Part shown: piece by piece, positions 36,975-45,212 of the stretch
Layout of the letters: every line of letters begins with the position of its first letter
Numbering within the stretch: the first letter of the stretch is position 1
Source of the DNA: an uncultured Agathobacter sp.
Lineage (GTDB): Bacteria; Bacillota; Clostridia; Lachnospirales; Lachnospiraceae
Direction of reading: 5' to 3'
DNA: 64,000 bases
NCBI GenBank assembly: GCA_934307695.1
Contig: CAKRCS010000005.1
Span: 131,675 to 195,674 of the forward strand
Position numbers and translations under genes: made by a program
Notes under the pieces: generated by a model
What the model saw: the letters and a program-made list of their open reading frames with translations, nothing else
The model's database searches: none
What the model was told of the DNA's origin: nothing

Positions 36975-37325
36975 ATGCACGAACTTGGTGTAGTATTCTA
37001 CGTTGTAAAAGATGTAAAAAAAGTGGCGGAGGAGAACGATGTCAGGCATATTTCTGCCGTCACGATCGAACTGGGCGAGGTTTCCGCAGTCATACCGGAG
37101 TATCTGGTTGACTGCTGGAACTGGGCGAGAAAAAAGGAGCCTGTTATGGAAAATGCAGAGCTCCGCATCGAAAAAATGGAAGCAGTTTCCTTCTGCGAGG
37201 ACTGCAAACAGGAGTATCCGACAATCCAATATGCCAAAATCTGTCCGTACTGCGGAAGCGAGCATACGTTCCTTTTGCGGGGCAATGAATTTAACATCAA
37301 AGAGATTGAGGTAAGCGACGACTAG
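36975..37325 (+). CDS. hypA: Nickel metallochaperone HypA
   Basis: HypA delivers nickel to NiFe-hydrogenase or urease with HypB. The 116 residues keep the N-terminal Met-His-Glu with the Ni-binding His2, and a zinc site of two CxxC pairs (FCEDCKQEY and CPYCGSEH). No hydrogenase or other hyp gene is in the window. It lies 9 bp after the oxidoreductase, likely one operon, and is closed by a perfect 12-bp terminator stem. Confidence 0.9.
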   Translation: MHELGVVFYVVKDVKKVAEENDVRHISAVTIELGEVSAVIPEYLVDCWNWARKKEPVMENAELRIEKMEAVSFCEDCKQEYPTIQYAKICPYCGSEHTFLLRGNEFNIKEIEVSDD

Positions 37326-37337
37326 GATGCGGCTTTT

Positions 37338-37373
37338 AAATCTGTTCACGGAGCAATCTGTGAACAGATTTTG
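37338..37373 (+). terminator. Rho-independent terminator after hypA
   Basis: AAATCTGTTCAC (37338-37349) and GTGAACAGATTT (37360-37371) form a perfect 12-bp stem with a 10-base loop and trailing T residues. Confidence 0.85.
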
Positions 37374-37385
37374 TCCATTTTTTGG

Positions 37386-37413
37386 TTGCCTTTTGCGAAA
37401 ATTATGATATTAT
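37386..37413 (+). promoter_or_regulatory. Predicted promoter for ppdK
   Basis: TTGCCT (37386-37391), a 16-bp spacer and TATTAT (37408-37413) precede a GC-rich hairpin (GCGCGC / GCGCGC near 37423-37440) in the untranslated leader. Confidence 0.5.
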
Positions 37414-37509
37414 AAATGTGTGCGCGCAAATATAGGCGCGCATCGAAACATGTCAATGAATGGGGCGACCTGTTCAGCAAATATATTTTTATATAGGAGG
37501 AATTGTCAA

Positions 37510-40146
37510 ATGGCAAACAAGTGGGTTTATACCTTCAAAGAAGGTAATATGACCATGCGTAACCTTCTCGGTGGAAAGGGTGCCAACCTGGCTGAGATGA
37601 CTGAAATCGGTCTTCCAGTACCACAGGGATTTACCATCACAACTGAGGCATGTACCCAGTATTATGAGGATGGACGCAAGATTAACGACGAAATTATGGC
37701 ACAGGCTATGGAAGGTGTAGCTTGGATGGAAAAGGAGAATGGTAAGAAGTTTGGTGATCTTAAGAATCCACTTCTTGTTTCTGTTCGTTCCGGAGCTCGT
37801 GCTTCAATGCCAGGTATGATGGATACCATCCTTAACCTTGGTCTTAACGACGAAGTAGTAGCAGCCATGATCGCTGGTAACCCGGACCCTGCATTTGAGA
37901 GATTCGTATATGACTCTTATAGAAGATTCATCCAGATGTTCTCAGACGTAGTTATGGAAGTTGGTAAGAAGTACTTCGAGCAGCTTATCGACAAGATGAA
38001 AGAGGATAGAGGCGTTAAGTATGACGTTGAGCTTACCGCTGCTGACCTTAAGGAGCTTGCTGAGCAGTTCAAGGCTGAGTACAAGAACCAGTTGGGAACA
38101 GATTTCCCTTCAGATCCTGTTGAGCAGTTAAAGCTTGCTATCGAGGCTGTATTCCGTTCATGGGACAACCCACGTGCAAACGTATATCGTCGTGACAACG
38201 ATATCCCATATTCTTGGGGAACCGCTGTTAACGTAATGCCTATGGTATTTGGTAACTTAAATAATGAATCCGGTACAGGTGTTGCATTTACCCGTGACCC
38301 TGCAACAGGAGAGAACAAGCTTATGGGTGAGTTCCTTATCAATGCACAGGGCGAGGACGTAGTTGCAGGTGTCCGTACACCAATGCCAATCGCTCAGATG
38401 GAGAAGGAATTCCCAGAAGCATACGCAGAGTTCATCAAGGTTTGTGAGACTCTTGAGAATCACTACCATGATATGCAGGATATGGAGTTCACCGTTGAGA
38501 ACAAGAAGCTGTACATGCTTCAGTGTCGTAACGGTAAGAGAACAGCTCCGGCAGCTCTTAAGATCGCTTGTGACCTTGTTGATGAGGGACACAAGACTCC
38601 AGAAGAAGCAGTTGCTATGATCGATCCTCGTAACCTTGATACCTTACTTCACCCACAGTTCGATGCTGCTGCCCTTAAGGCTGCAACTCCACTTGGAAAG
38701 GGACTTGGCGCTTCTCCGGGAGCTGCTTGTGGTAAGGTTGTATTTACAGCAGATGACGCTGAGGCATGGGCTGAAAGAGGCGAGAAGGTTGTTCTTGTCC
38801 GTCTTGAGACCTCTCCGGAAGATATTACCGGTATGAAGGCTGCTCAGGGTATCTTAACTGTTCGTGGTGGTATGACCTCTCACGCTGCAGTAGTTGCCCG
38901 TGGTATGGGTACCTGCTGTGTATCTGGTTGTGGCGACATCGTTATGGATGAGGAGAACAAGAAGTTCACATTAGCTGGACAGACCTTCACCGAGGGATCA
39001 GAGATCTCTATCGATGGTACAACCGGTAACATCTACGCTGGTCTTATCCCAACCGTAGATGCCCAGATCGCTGGTGAGTTCGGCCGTGTAATGGCTTGGG
39101 CTGATGAGATCAGAACTCTTAAGGTTCGTACCAATGCAGATACTCCGGCTGACGCTAAGAAGGCTCGTGAGCTTGGTGCAGAAGGTATCGGTCTTTGCCG
39201 TACAGAGCATATGTTCTTCGATCCAGAGAGAATCGCAGCATTCCGTGAGATGATCTGCTCTGATACTGAGGAAGAGAGAGAAGTTGCTCTTGACAAGATC
39301 CTTCCATATCAGCAGGGAGACTTCAAGGCTCTTTACGAAGCACTTGAGGGCAACCCGGTTACCATCCGTTTCTTAGATCCGCCACTTCACGAGTTCGTTC
39401 CTACTGAGGAAGCTGATATCGAGAAGCTTGCAAAGGCTAAGAATAAGTCCGTAGAAGAGATCAAGGCTATCTGCGAGTCACTTCATGAGTTCAACCCAAT
39501 GATGGGACACAGAGGATGCCGTCTTGCAGTTACTTATCCTTCTATCGCTAAGATGCAGACAAAGGCTGTTATCCGTGCAGCTATCGAAGTAAAGAAAGCT
39601 CATCCAGACTGGGCAGTTGAGCCGGAAATCATGATTCCGCTCGTTTGCGAAGTTAAGGAGCTTAAGTACGTTAAGAATATCGTTGTTGAGACCGCTGACG
39701 CTGAGATTGCAGCAGCAGGTGTTGAGCTTAAGTACCATGTAGGTACCATGATCGAGATCCCTCGTGCAGCTCTTACCGCTGATGAGATCGCTAAGGAAGC
39801 TGATTTCTTCTGCTTCGGTACCAACGACCTTACTCAGATGACCTTCGGATTCTCCCGTGATGACGCTGGTAAGTTCTTAGGAGCTTACTACGATACCAAG
39901 ATCTTCGAGAATGATCCATTCGCTAAGCTGGATCAGACCGGTGTTGGTAAGTTAATGGAGATGGCTATCAAGCTTGGTAAGCCGGTTAATCCAAACCTTC
40001 ACGTTGGTATCTGTGGTGAGCACGGCGGAGATCCTTCTTCCGTAGAGTTCTGCCACAAGATTGGTCTTGATTATGTATCTTGCTCACCATTCCGTGTGCC
40101 GATCGCAAGACTTGCTGCAGCACAGGCTGCTATCAACAACAAGTAG
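37510..40146 (+). CDS. ppdK: Pyruvate, phosphate dikinase
   Basis: PPDK interconverts pyruvate, ATP and phosphate with PEP, AMP and pyrophosphate, and in anaerobes often runs in the glycolytic direction. The 878-residue length is standard. Visible parts are the nucleotide domain (NLLGGKGANLAEM, SVRSGARASMPGMMDTILNLG), the phospho-His loop GGMTSHAAVVARGMG, and the PEP domain with LGAEGIGLCRTEHMFF and CGEHGGDPSSVEF. ATG 37510 has AGGAGGAATT. The codon choice is distinctly biased (CTT, GGT, GCT, CGT) compared with neighbours, as expected for very high expression. Confidence 0.98.
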   Translation: MANKWVYTFKEGNMTMRNLLGGKGANLAEMTEIGLPVPQGFTITTEACTQYYEDGRKINDEIMAQAMEGVAWMEKENGKKFGDLKNPLLVSVRSGARASMPGMMDTILNLGLNDEVVAAMIAGNPDPAFERFVYDSYRRFIQMFSDVVMEVGKKYFEQLIDKMKEDRGVKYDVELTAADLKELAEQFKAEYKNQLGTDFPSDPVEQLKLAIEAVFRSWDNPRANVYRRDNDIPYSWGTAVNVMPMVFGNLNNESGTGVAFTRDPATGENKLMGEFLINAQGEDVVAGVRTPMPIAQMEKEFPEAYAEFIKVCETLENHYHDMQDMEFTVENKKLYMLQCRNGKRTAPAALKIACDLVDEGHKTPEEAVAMIDPRNLDTLLHPQFDAAALKAATPLGKGLGASPGAACGKVVFTADDAEAWAERGEKVVLVRLETSPEDITGMKAAQGILTVRGGMTSHAAVVARGMGTCCVSGCGDIVMDEENKKFTLAGQTFTEGSEISIDGTTGNIYAGLIPTVDAQIAGEFGRVMAWADEIRTLKVRTNADTPADAKKARELGAEGIGLCRTEHMFFDPERIAAFREMICSDTEEEREVALDKILPYQQGDFKALYEALEGNPVTIRFLDPPLHEFVPTEEADIEKLAKAKNKSVEEIKAICESLHEFNPMMGHRGCRLAVTYPSIAKMQTKAVIRAAIEVKKAHPDWAVEPEIMIPLVCEVKELKYVKNIVVETADAEIAAAGVELKYHVGTMIEIPRAALTADEIAKEADFFCFGTNDLTQMTFGFSRDDAGKFLGAYYDTKIFENDPFAKLDQTGVGKLMEMAIKLGKPVNPNLHVGICGEHGGDPSSVEFCHKIGLDYVSCSPFRVPIARLAAAQAAINNK

Positions 40147-40173
40147 TATATCTGATTACTTTGTGCAAAAATT

Positions 40174-40207
40174 ACCCTCAGGGAAGCAATTCCTTGAGGG
40201 TTTTTTG
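40174..40207 (+). terminator. Rho-independent terminator after ppdK
   Basis: CCCTCAGGGAA pairs with TTCCTTGAGGG around a short GCAA loop, followed by a run of T. Confidence 0.9.
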
Positions 40208-40344
40208 TATTTACAGAACAGTGAAAGCAGAGGCGAATATTTCATGCGAATTTTCAGTTGCTTCTGCGTAGTCTCTCACTTATAATAATATTGGACAGAG
40301 TATCTTTTGTGGAATCGGGGAGGGATTGCACAAAGGAGGAAAAC

Positions 40345-41271
40345 TTGAATACGGAAGTAGTAAATGCTGTAAATGCAGCAAATGACCGGTCGCAATATGA
40401 CGAGAGAGCCAAAAGGTTACTAGGTCATAAAAGTATACTCGCACATATTCTTGTAGATGCAGTAGAAGAATTTAAGAATATGAATCCAAAAGATGTAGTA
40501 AAATACATTGAAGGAGAACCGGTAATTGGAGTTGTTCCAACGGAACCCGGACTTACGAATGTAAATGTCAATGGAAAACGTTTAGTTGGAATGAATACAG
40601 AAAACACAGAAATCAATGAAGGAACAATAAATTTTGATATTGTGTTTTATGTGCGGATGAAGGACGGCTTATCGCAAATGATAGTAAATGTGGAAGCGCA
40701 GAAAGATATGCCGACCGAATACCATATCTTAAACAGAGCAATCTTTTATGCGTGCAGACTTGTATCATCTCAAAAGGAAAGAGATTTTGTCAGCAAAAAA
40801 TATGATGACATTAAACAGGTTTATACAATATGGATTTGTATGAATATGCTGGAGGACAGTACGGATTATTATTACCTTGCAAACAAAAAGGTATTAGGTA
40901 ACTGCAGGTGGGAAGGCAAGCAGAATATGCTTAATATTGCTTTGATCGGACTGGCAAGAGAGTTACCTCATCAGGATGAAAAGCATGAATTACATCGGCT
41001 GTTAGGGGCGCTGCTTTCAAAAAGCCTTACGCAGAGCGAGAAACTGAATATAATTGAAAAAGAGTATGATATTCCATTAGAGGAAGATATAAGAGAGGAT
41101 GTGAGCGTTATGTGTAATCTGAGTCAGGGAATTGTAGATGATACAAAAGCGAAGATCATTATGAACATGCATAAAAAAGGTTATACGTTGGAGCAGATTG
41201 CAGACGTAACAGAGGAGAGCATATCTGAGATAGAAATAATTATTAAAAAGAATAAGCCTGTTTTGGTATAG
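40345..41271 (+). CDS. Rpn-family PD-(D/E)XK nuclease/putative transposase
   Basis: The 308-residue product belongs to the recombination-promoting nuclease (Rpn) type widespread in Lachnospiraceae. It begins at TTG 40345, with AAAGGAGG at ideal spacing; upstream starts lack a site. Family blocks are DVVKYIEGEPVIGVVPTEPGLTN, MNTENTEINEGTINFDIVFYV, the catalytic-region IVNVEAQKD and IWICMNM. The C-terminal tail (MCNLSQGI, HKKGYTLEQIADVTEESISEIEIII) is a small helical module repeated just downstream. It is probably mobile or formerly mobile; activity is not known. Confidence 0.8.
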   Translation: MNTEVVNAVNAANDRSQYDERAKRLLGHKSILAHILVDAVEEFKNMNPKDVVKYIEGEPVIGVVPTEPGLTNVNVNGKRLVGMNTENTEINEGTINFDIVFYVRMKDGLSQMIVNVEAQKDMPTEYHILNRAIFYACRLVSSQKERDFVSKKYDDIKQVYTIWICMNMLEDSTDYYYLANKKVLGNCRWEGKQNMLNIALIGLARELPHQDEKHELHRLLGALLSKSLTQSEKLNIIEKEYDIPLEEDIREDVSVMCNLSQGIVDDTKAKIIMNMHKKGYTLEQIADVTEESISEIEIIIKKNKPVLV

Positions 41272-41496
41272 ACAACAAGTAAATACGGCATAAGAGAGGA
41301 TGTGAGCGTTATGTGTAACCTGAGTACAGGTATTGAAGAAAGAGCCACTGAAAAAGCCACTGAGAAAGCAAACGAAAAATTTATTTTGAATATGTATAAG
41401 AAAGGTTATACATTAGATCAGATTGCAGATGTCGTAGAAAAGAACGTAGATGTTGTAGAGGCAATTATCAAGAAGAAAGAACCTGCAATGGTATAG
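41272..41496 (+). pseudogene. Duplicated Rpn C-terminal tail
   Basis: This short open frame (ATG about 41302, 64 codons) repeats the tail of the gene before it: VMCNLSTGIEERA, then YKKGYTLDQIADVVEKNVDVVEAIIKKKEPAMV. Even the upstream DNA, AAGAGAGGATGTGAGCGTTATG, is repeated. It looks like the end of a second Rpn copy whose body was lost, or a tandem duplication of about 190 bp. Translation as a small helical protein is possible. Confidence 0.7.
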
Positions 41497-41523
41497 GCAC
41501 CAAGTAAATACCACAAGAATCAA

Positions 41524-41553
41524 GCAGCAGATCAGCAATGATCTGCTGCTTTT
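41524..41553 (+). terminator. Rho-independent terminator
   Basis: AGCAGCAGATCA pairs with TGATCTGCTGCT around a short loop, followed by TTTTT. Confidence 0.9.
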
Positions 41554-41712
41554 TTGAGGAAAAATGAACCGCATGACATTGTTGGTTGGAGAAATTTCCA
41601 CCATTTTTTGGCGAAACTGCACAAATTTTTGAATGAGGATAATTTCGTAAAGGAGCATAAACTTCAAAACTGCATAAACTTTTTAAACTGCATAAAAATT
41701 TTAAAGAATCTG

Positions 41713-41770
41713 TTGCAATAATTTAGTTTATAAAATATAATTAAATTAGCTTAAACGAAGCGCGGTTTAA
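41713..41770 (+). promoter_or_regulatory. Promoter and candidate operator of the GH130 gene
   Basis: TTGCAA (41713-41718), a 17-bp spacer and a perfect TATAAT (41736-41741) form a strong promoter. Directly after it, TTAAAC (41751-41756) and GTTTAA (41765-41770) flank a GC-rich GAAGCGCG centre. This dyad over the transcription start is a plausible site for a LacI-type sugar repressor. A direct repeat AAACTGCATAAA occurs upstream at about 41669-41697. Confidence 0.6.
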
Positions 41771-41825
41771 TTAAAAACTAAGTTAAAATTACTTAGCAAA
41801 AACTAAAAAATTACGAGGTGACAAA

Positions 41826-42809
41826 ATGATTATTGGAGAAAAGCTCTCAAACATTCCTTGGCAGGACAGACCGGAAGGATGCACAGATGTGGTTTGGCGC
41901 TACAATGCAAATCCGATTATTGAAAGACATGCCATTCCAAGTGCAAACAGTGTATTTAACAGTGCAGTAGTTGCAAAGGACGGCGCTTTTGTCGGTGTAT
42001 TCAGAAGTGACGACAAGGCAATGAAGTCTCATCTTTTCCTTGGAAAGAGTGAGGATGCGATCAACTGGGACATCGAGCCGGATATTCTGGTGCTCTACGA
42101 TGAAAAGACAGGTGAGCGTGTCGGAACGGCAGATGGCTACGATCCGCGCGTGTGCCTCATCGAGGATAAGTATTATGTAACCTGGTGTACACAGTTTGAA
42201 AAGGGCAAGGGACCTACCATCGGAGTTGCTTATTCTTATGACTTTAAGAAGTTTTACAGATTGCCGGATGCGTTCATCCCATATAACAGAAACGGTGTAT
42301 TATTTCCAAGAAAGATCAACGGCAAGTTTGTGATGTTCTCGCGTCCATCCGATAACGGACACACTCCGTTCGGTGATGTATTTATCAGCCAGTCACCGGA
42401 TATGGTTCACTGGGGCGAGCATCATCATGTGTTGGAGCCGAGAGACTGGGCATGGACAAAGGTTGGTGCAGGTCCGATCCCGATCGAGATCGACGAGGGA
42501 TGGCTTATGATCTTCCACGGCGTTGGACAGACCTGTAACGGAATGATCTACAATATCGGAGCTGCGATCCTTGATAAGGATGAGCCTTGGAAGGTAAAAT
42601 ATCGTTGCTATCCATACATTCTGCATCCGGAAACACCATATGAGTGTGTGGGCGACGTGCCTAACGTATGTTTCCCATGTGCAACACTTTGTGATGCCGA
42701 GACCGGAAGAATTGCGATCTACTACGGCGCAGCAGATACAGTCGTAGCGCTTGCATTTACCCAGGTGGACGAACTGGTTGACTACATAAAGAAGAATAGC
42801 TGTGTATAA
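41826..42809 (+). CDS. GH130 beta-mannoside phosphorylase
   Basis: GH130 enzymes phosphorolyse beta-1,2- or beta-1,4-mannosides. The 327-residue protein carries the GH130 pattern: RYNANPIIERHAIPSANSVFNSAVV, the catalytic Asp in DGYDPRVCLIEDKYYVTW, NRNGVLFPRKINGKFVMFSRPSDNGH, and GVGQTCNGMIYNIGAAILD. This version resembles mannooligosaccharide or mannosylglucose phosphorylases of gut Firmicutes; exact linkage specificity is not determined. No transporter or other mannan gene lies next to it, so it is a solitary member with its own promoter and terminator. Confidence 0.85.
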   Translation: MIIGEKLSNIPWQDRPEGCTDVVWRYNANPIIERHAIPSANSVFNSAVVAKDGAFVGVFRSDDKAMKSHLFLGKSEDAINWDIEPDILVLYDEKTGERVGTADGYDPRVCLIEDKYYVTWCTQFEKGKGPTIGVAYSYDFKKFYRLPDAFIPYNRNGVLFPRKINGKFVMFSRPSDNGHTPFGDVFISQSPDMVHWGEHHHVLEPRDWAWTKVGAGPIPIEIDEGWLMIFHGVGQTCNGMIYNIGAAILDKDEPWKVKYRCYPYILHPETPYECVGDVPNVCFPCATLCDAETGRIAIYYGAADTVVALAFTQVDELVDYIKKNSCV

Positions 42810-42868
42810 AAATGAAGACGGTGTGATAGATATGAGATGATCGTGCTGAATATCTATATGCCGGACGA

Positions 42869-42913
42869 AAAAAGGATGCTCTGCCGTAAATGCGGTGGAA
42901 GAATCCTTTTTGC
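42869..42913 (+). terminator. Terminator after the GH130 gene
   Basis: AAAAAGGAT (42869-42877) and ATCCTTTTT (42903-42911) form a stem, with an inner GC-containing region. Confidence 0.7.
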
Positions 42914-43128
42914 ATCTTGTGGTGCTGGAGTCGGTGTACCTTCCGCTGGCGCATCACTGGCATTTCTGGTACGGAAAGCTTGATGCGGTTATCTATGCGT
43001 CATTTATTCTGGCGGCGAAAATACTCTGGCATCTGATCGACTACGGAATCAGTGCGAGAACTGCATCCGAGATCAATGAGAAGATCAGAAAGCGCAGACG
43101 GGAGCAGTCAAAGATTGTGACCGGGTAG
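42895..43128 (+). CDS. Possible small membrane protein or fragment
   Basis: An open frame from GTG 42895 encodes about 77 residues with a hydrophobic stretch (VLESVYLPLAHHWHFWYG, AVIYASFILAAKILWHLI) and a basic tail rich in Lys/Arg. Its 5' end overlaps the terminator stem, which makes the start doubtful. It may be the 3' remnant of a longer membrane protein. Confidence 0.3.
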   Translation: MEESFLHLVVLESVYLPLAHHWHFWYGKLDAVIYASFILAAKILWHLIDYGISARTASEINEKIRKRRREQSKIVTG

Positions 43129-43196
43129 GAAGAGAAGCGGATCGTAAATGAGCCAGACGCTAAGCTGAACTGAAAGAACTGGAGGAGAGCAGACCT

Positions 43197-44042
43197 ATGA
43201 AATTAAAAACCGCTATTTTACAGATGAGATCAGAAAACAGGGAGTATCAGAAGAACACAGATATTGTGATTGAAAAAATGGCAGAAGCATCGGAAAACGG
43301 AGCAGACATTCTTCTTCTGCCGGAGGCTTTTATAACAGGCTATGGGCTGCCTATGGATAACGACGAGGCACTGGCGGATGATAGCGTATATTTACAGCAG
43401 ATATGTGATGCGGCAAAAAGATTAGGGATCGGCGTGGTCGCAACCGCTTTTACGAAGGGGAAGAAGAAACCACAAAATTCTGCGATCGTCATTGATAAGA
43501 ACGGCGATGTTCTGATGAAGTATTCTAAAGTCCACACCTGTGATTTTGCGGATGAGGCGTGTCTGGAAAGTGGCGGTGATTTTTATGTATGCGATTTTCA
43601 CGGAGTGAAGCTTGGAATCATGATATGTTATGACCGCGAATATCCGGAATGCGCAAGAATACTGATGCTAAAGGGAGCCGAAATCATACTGGTTCCGAAT
43701 GATTGCGGATCGATGAAACCGCGTTTATGTGCGTTGTCAACACGGGCTTATGAGAACATGACCGGAGTTGCAATGGCAAATCCGAACGGAGAAAATGCGG
43801 GAAATTCGTGCGCCTTTAGCCCGATCTGCTGGGACGGAGACGGAAAGTGCGTCGACAATGTGCTCCTGATGGCAGATGCTTTGTCAGAGGGCTTGTTTTA
43901 TGCAGAGTTTGATATGGATAAGATCCGAAGCTATCGCGAGCGCGAAATGCTTGGAAATACATACCGGAAGGTCGATGCGTATCACACATTGCTGGAGAAG
44001 CACATTGAATACCCATTTGTGAGGGAAAATCAGGCGGAATAA
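43197..44042 (+). CDS. Carbon-nitrogen hydrolase (nitrilase superfamily)
   Basis: These enzymes cleave C-N bonds in amides or nitriles. The catalytic triad is visible: Glu in LLPEAF, Lys in KYSKVHTCDF, and nucleophile Cys in IMICYDREYPE. The 281-residue length is typical for the amidase/omega-amidase or carbamoylase branches. The site GGAGAG fits the ATG. The substrate cannot be told. The stop is followed at once by an HD-GYP remnant. Confidence 0.88.
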   Translation: MKLKTAILQMRSENREYQKNTDIVIEKMAEASENGADILLLPEAFITGYGLPMDNDEALADDSVYLQQICDAAKRLGIGVVATAFTKGKKKPQNSAIVIDKNGDVLMKYSKVHTCDFADEACLESGGDFYVCDFHGVKLGIMICYDREYPECARILMLKGAEIILVPNDCGSMKPRLCALSTRAYENMTGVAMANPNGENAGNSCAFSPICWDGDGKCVDNVLLMADALSEGLFYAEFDMDKIRSYREREMLGNTYRKVDAYHTLLEKHIEYPFVRENQAE

Positions 44043-44109
44043 TTGGAAAAAGGAGAGCGTTTATATTTTCTGTTATTGGTATCTGCGGCTGCCTTGTGGG
44101 ACTGCTTGA

Positions 44110-44300
44110 TGTCATCTATGGAAGTGGCGGATGTGTTTGATGCTGTTTCGGCAAAGCGCTGCTACCGTGATGCAATGCCGCTCGACCAATGCTTCCGGAT
44201 CATTGCAGACGGAAGTGGACAGGACTTCGATCCGGTCATTGCTGAGACATTTCTGGAGATGCGGGATCAGGTAACCGAGGTAGTTAAGAAAAATCGTTGA
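44110..44300 (+). pseudogene. HD-GYP domain protein, C-terminal remnant
   Basis: About 60 residues match the end of HD-GYP phosphodiesterases: VADVFDAVSAKRCYRDAMPLDQCFRI, then FDPVIAETFLEM. The catalytic HD and GYP motifs are lost. An open frame begins at TTG 44043 but its first part does not match the family. The remnant points to decay of a cyclic-di-GMP signalling gene. Confidence 0.7.
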
Positions 44301-44334
44301 CAACATTCTCACAGAAAGAGGTGTATCCGCTTCC

Positions 44335-45036
44335 TCAGGCAAACGCAAAAGCCAGATATGCCTCCTGAAAAGCTTTGCTGTAAGAGCGGGCAATCGGGAT
44401 CGTGCGTTTGGACTTCGTGATGATCTTGGAATTATTAAAATGGTCTACATTCGGCAGATAGACCAGATAGCTCCGGTGACATTTGAAAAATCCGTCAATG
44501 AGTTTGTCCTCAAAGACCTTTAAAGGCTCGTATACCTCCAGCTCTTCCCCGGAGCAGAGATAGAAGACGACCTTTTTGTTCTGCGCTTCGATATATTCGA
44601 TGTTGTGGCAGTATATTTTCTGATAACCAAAGTGCGTCTTTAGCACAAGGTATTGCGGCTCCTCAATGAAAGCACTGTGACATTCGTCTAGGACTTCTTT
44701 TAAGGTGTCAAAGCAGACCGGCTTTAAAAGGTAATTGAAGGCTCTGACGGAATAGGATTCGAGTGCAAATTCCGGCGAGGAGGTCAGAAAAACGATCCTG
44801 GCAGCAGTGTCGGTCTTGCGCAGCTCCCTTGCGGTATCTATGCCGTTTAAAAGTGGCATGAGAACATCCAGAAAGACCACATCCATGCAGACATTTTTGC
44901 ACTTATCCACCAGCTCATCACCGTTATTGAAAGAAAACAATTCCACAGAGACATCGCTCTGATCAGCCCATTTTTCAATCATATCGACAAGATCCTGCAA
45001 ATAGGTCTTATCATCGTCACATACAGCAATCCGCAT
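44335..45036 (-). CDS. LytTR-family response regulator (orphan)
   Basis: The 233-residue regulator has a receiver domain at about 1-120, with acidic pocket CDDD at 7-9, phospho-acceptor Asp57 in VFLDVLMP, and Lys in LLKPV. A LytTR DNA-binding domain follows at about 130-230 (IEYIEAQNKKVVFYL, FFKCHRSYLVYLPNVDHF). It is the only larger - strand gene in the window and has the site AGAGGAG. No histidine kinase is adjacent. It is divergent from the big surface-protein gene at 45213, with 176 bp between, so control of that gene is a reasonable guess. Confidence 0.9.
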   Translation of the reverse strand: MRIAVCDDDKTYLQDLVDMIEKWADQSDVSVELFSFNNGDELVDKCKNVCMDVVFLDVLMPLLNGIDTARELRKTDTAARIVFLTSSPEFALESYSVRAFNYLLKPVCFDTLKEVLDECHSAFIEEPQYLVLKTHFGYQKIYCHNIEYIEAQNKKVVFYLCSGEELEVYEPLKVFEDKLIDGFFKCHRSYLVYLPNVDHFNNSKIITKSKRTIPIARSYSKAFQEAYLAFAFA

Positions 45037-45169
45037 ATCGCATTAACTCCTCTTTGGTATAAATATAGTGTACTTGCAAATGAATCCGTTTTCAAGATGA
45101 GATTGTGCAATTCACACCCGAAAAACTACCATTCGCGAAGTAAACTTATTTCGGAGCACAAAACAGTTA

Positions 45170-45176
45170 TAATTAG
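45170..45176 (+). promoter_or_regulatory. Predicted -10 element of the LRR protein gene
   Basis: CAGTTATAATTAGC contains a perfect TATAAT in the 176-bp divergent region. No clear -35 is seen at the right distance. ACAGTTA upstream resembles a LytTR half-site. A TTCGCGAA palindrome lies near 45133. Confidence 0.4.
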
Positions 45177-45212
45177 CTCATAAGTACGAAACGCGAAAAG
45201 GAGGAGAATCCT

